Notes under the pieces: generated by a model | The model's database searches: none | The model's input: only the letters and a program-made list of their open reading frames with translations | Told to the model about the DNA's origin: nothing | Program-made: the position numbers and the translations under genes | Source of the DNA: JALHNI01 sp044226365 | GTDB taxonomy: Bacteria > Acidobacteriota > Terriglobia > Bryobacterales > Bryobacteraceae | Direction: 5' to 3' | DNA: 64,000 nt | NCBI GenBank assembly: GCA_044226365.1 | Contig: JBGAHE010000003.1 | Location: 1 to 64,000 of the forward strand | Shown here: piece after piece, positions 61,624 to 64,000 of the stretch | Position numbering within the stretch: the stretch's first letter is position 1 | Layout: every line of letters begins with the position of its first letter

Positions 61624-64000
61624 ATGGCGCTCGAAGATTACGCTCGAAAAAGAGAATTCGATAAGACTCCGGAACCCGGCCCCCAGATATCGGCGAGGCC
61701 CGACGGTGGCCACAAGATCTTCTGCATTCAGCGCCACGCTGCCCGCCGCTTGCATTACGACTTGCGAATCGAAATCGGCGGCGCCTTGAAGAGTTGGGCG
61801 GTGCCGCAGGGGCCGACGCTCGATCCATCCATCAAGCGGCTGGCGGTACACGTGGAGGACCATCCGCTCAGCTATGCGCAGTTCGAAGGCAACATCCCCA
61901 AGGGGAACTACGGCGCTGGCAGCATGATGCTGTGGGATCTGGGCACGTGGGAATTGCTTGGCGAGGCGGGCGTTGACCAGCAACTCGAACGAGGCGACTT
62001 CAAGTTTCGGCTGCACGGACAGAAGATCCAGGGTGAGTTCGCGCTCGTCCGGATCAAGTCGAGCAAGGCGAACGAGTGGCTGCTGATCAAGAAGAAGGAC
62101 GCCGCCGCCCGCGTGGGATGGGACATCGACCAGTTCGGCCATTCGGTGGCAACCGGGCGCACCCAGGACGAGATTGCCGCCGACTTGCCCGCGCGAACAT
62201 CGAGCAAGATGCCGGAGAACCTCACACCAATGCTGGCAAGCCTGGCCCCCACCCCGCGCAGCGACCAATGGGTTTACGAGATCAAGTGGGATGGCGTGCG
62301 CGCACTCTGCTATATCGCAGATGGCAAGGTGAAGCTGGTAGGTCGGCGCGGAACTAACTTTGATCGGCAGTATCCGGAGTTAGATGATCTGGCCAAATCC
62401 ATTCATACTCCGACTGCAATTCTGGACGGCGAGATCTGCGCGTTGGACGAAGCCGGCCGACCCAGCTTTGAGAAGCTGCAGCCGCGCATCATGGCCACCG
62501 GCACGACGGCCATCGCCCGTATGGCGCGAACCAACCCGGTCGTCTTCTTCGCCTTCGATCTGCTCTATGCCGGCGGCCAGGACTTGCGCGACCTGCCGCT
62601 GCTCGAGCGCAAGCAGCGTCTGCAAGGTCTGCTGGAGCCCAACGCGCATCTGCGCTACTCGGATCATTTCGAGACGAACGTCGATGAGTTGGTGGCCGCG
62701 GCGAAGGCGCAGGGGCTCGAAGGTGTGGTGGCCAAGCATAAGCAGAGCCGCTACGTCAGTGAACGCACGCGCGACTGGGTGAAGATCAAGATCCGGCAGG
62801 AGCAGGATGTGGTGATCGCCGGACGAATGGCGGGTGAGCGTCCGCCGTTTGGTTCGCTGCTGATGGGCGTCTACAACGAGGGCCGGCTCATCTATGCGGG
62901 AAGTGTCGGGAGCGGCTTCGACGGTCCGCTGCTGAAGAAGCTGGCGGCGAAGCTGGCGCCACTCGAGACGAGTAAGTCTCCCTTCAGCGAGCGCATCAAG
63001 TTTCCGCGTGAGGTGGTGTTCGCCAAGCCGCAACTGGTGGCCACCGTGGCGTATCACGAGTGGACCAGCGAAGGCCGCTTGCGCGCGCCAGTGTTTCTCC
63101 GGTTGCGGGACGACGTCGAGCCGGAGGAGTGTGTCAAGGCAGCCGCGGCGCAAACCACGGAGCGGGTGCCATTGTTGGCGCCGGATAAAGAAGAAGTCAC
63201 GCTGGCGATTGAGGGGCGGCGGCTCAAGTTTACGCACCTCAGCAAGATCTATTATCCGGACGACGGCATCCCCAAGCGGGAGTTGATCAATTACTACGCG
63301 GCGGTGGCGGACCTATTGCTGCCTCATCTCGCGGACCGTCCCCTATCGCTCCGGCGCTATCCTGATGGCATCGGGCAGGCAGGCTTCTTTCAGAAGAATG
63401 CGGCGGAAGGCTTTCCGGATTGGATGCGCCGCGCGACGATCATCGCCGAGACTCGCGAGGAGCGGGAGCAGGTAATCGGTGGCCAGCGGCCCGATCTACT
63501 GTATCTCTCGAACCTCGGCTGCATCGACCAGAACCCGTGGATGAGCCGCGTGGACACTCTGGACCATCCGGACTTTATCCTCATCGATCTGGATCCGTTC
63601 GAGTGCCCGTATCACAAGATTGTAGAAGCGGCGTTGCTGGTGCGCCGCAAGCTCGATGCGCTCGAGTTGGTGGGCTACCCGAAAACGACGGGCGGCAACG
63701 GCTTGCATATCTATGTGCCGCTGGAACCGATTTATAGCTATGAGCAGTCTCGTGGCATGGCCGAAATCCTGGCCAGGATCTGCGCCGCGGAACGCCCCGA
63801 CCTCTTTACCCTCCCCCGCATGGTGGGCAAACGCGAGGCGGGCAAAGTGTACTTCGACTACATGCAGAATGCGCGCGGCAAGACCATCTCAGCGCCCTAT
63901 GTGCCGCGAGCACGGAAAGGCGCCACCGTGGCCACGCCGCTCGAATGGCGCGAACTGCGGAATACGCTCACGCCCGACGAGTTTCACATCCGTAACGCGC
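61624..64000 (+). CDS. ligD: ATP-dependent DNA ligase LigD, cut by the window end
   Basis: The frame is open to the last base, giving 792 codons. Three domains can be read. The first is the 3'-phosphoesterase domain (about 10-150, with RHAARRLHYDLRIE). The second is the ATP-dependent ligase (about 190-520), with the adenylated Lys 221 in YEIKWDGVR and DGEICALDE. The third is the polymerase/primase (from about 535, with catalytic Asp 655 and Asp 657 in LIDLDPF). This phosphoesterase-ligase-polymerase order is that of Pseudomonas LigD. With Ku it repairs double-strand breaks. The C-terminus of the polymerase domain lies outside the window. Confidence 0.95.
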   Translation, partial: MALEDYARKREFDKTPEPGPQISARPDGGHKIFCIQRHAARRLHYDLRIEIGGALKSWAVPQGPTLDPSIKRLAVHVEDHPLSYAQFEGNIPKGNYGAGSMMLWDLGTWELLGEAGVDQQLERGDFKFRLHGQKIQGEFALVRIKSSKANEWLLIKKKDAAARVGWDIDQFGHSVATGRTQDEIAADLPARTSSKMPENLTPMLASLAPTPRSDQWVYEIKWDGVRALCYIADGKVKLVGRRGTNFDRQYPELDDLAKSIHTPTAILDGEICALDEAGRPSFEKLQPRIMATGTTAIARMARTNPVVFFAFDLLYAGGQDLRDLPLLERKQRLQGLLEPNAHLRYSDHFETNVDELVAAAKAQGLEGVVAKHKQSRYVSERTRDWVKIKIRQEQDVVIAGRMAGERPPFGSLLMGVYNEGRLIYAGSVGSGFDGPLLKKLAAKLAPLETSKSPFSERIKFPREVVFAKPQLVATVAYHEWTSEGRLRAPVFLRLRDDVEPEECVKAAAAQTTERVPLLAPDKEEVTLAIEGRRLKFTHLSKIYYPDDGIPKRELINYYAAVADLLLPHLADRPLSLRRYPDGIGQAGFFQKNAAEGFPDWMRRATIIAETREEREQVIGGQRPDLLYLSNLGCIDQNPWMSRVDTLDHPDFILIDLDPFECPYHKIVEAALLVRRKLDALELVGYPKTTGGNGLHIYVPLEPIYSYEQSRGMAEILARICAAERPDLFTLPRMVGKREAGKVYFDYMQNARGKTISAPYVPRARKGATVATPLEWRELRNTLTPDEFHIRNA

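Overview
The window looks like a chromosomal segment of an Acidobacteriota genome of the Bryobacterales/Solibacter type. The sequence is GC-rich. Two secreted proteins (39635-42205 and 58603-60645) end in what looks like the Solibacter-type C-terminal domain (TIGR03437). The mix of DUF1549/DUF1553 and DUF1501 proteins, DUF1080, ThuA, Gfo/Idh/MocA oxidoreductases and a sulfatase is typical of that lineage. This placement is inferred from gene content only; no rRNA is present.

Region by region. 1-7.3 kb is accessory: the 3' end of a REP-associated (Y1-type) transposase, a decayed second copy and a third short copy, each ending in a REP-like hairpin, separate small genes of lower GC. Next come a putative membrane immunity gene and an Rhs tip fragment whose C-terminus carries an HEXXXH metal-binding motif. 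A DUF1778-GNAT toxin-antitoxin pair follows, flanked by diverged direct repeats, then about 0.9 kb with no convincing gene. 7.3-19.4 kb is a catabolic locus. It holds a dienelactone hydrolase, a minus-strand run (Gfo/Idh/MocA oxidoreductase, sialidase-like protein, repeat beta-propeller) and, divergently, a tightly coupled five-gene operon (cytochrome-c-like/DUF1549/LamG/DUF1553 protein, DUF1501 protein, NAD(P)-binding protein, N-acylglucosamine 2-epimerase-like protein, sulfatase). 19.4-31.7 kb is mostly housekeeping: fabG, ubiD, tRNA-His, a collagen-like secreted protein, DUF1080, a lipoprotein plus transglutaminase pair, DUF6702 and an M1 peptidase, a solitary CpaF/TadA ATPase, a PduO-type cobalamin adenosyltransferase and a CtpA protease.

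31.8-39.6 kb is an outer-membrane biogenesis operon: an Omp85 protein with seven apparent POTRA repeats, a SurA-like chaperone without a PPIase domain, a TamB-like protein and a small DUF2103-like protein, all translationally coupled. 39.6-51.5 kb carries a GH16-like/BACON secreted protein, an alpha/beta hydrolase, a double ThuA protein, a flippase-like membrane protein, a fatty-acid beta-oxidation pair (HAD-ECH fusion plus thiolase), a sugar isomerase/epimerase, a rhodanese and a bicupin. 51.5-64 kb carries a UPF0182 protein, a strongly structured intergenic element, a TIGR02206 membrane protein, a DGPF/ECF42-type sigma pair whose first gene has a perfect 66-bp internal duplication, tgt, a pectinacetylesterase-like protein, and a divergent Ku/LigD non-homologous end-joining pair. 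LigD runs off the window end.

Many neighbours on one strand overlap by 1-11 nt, and nine convergent pairs abut or overlap tail to tail with almost no terminator space, so the chromosome is compact here. Starts were chosen from signal peptides, family start points, coupling to the upstream stop and Shine-Dalgarno-like sequence. No database search was run; all family names come from recognising motifs by eye.
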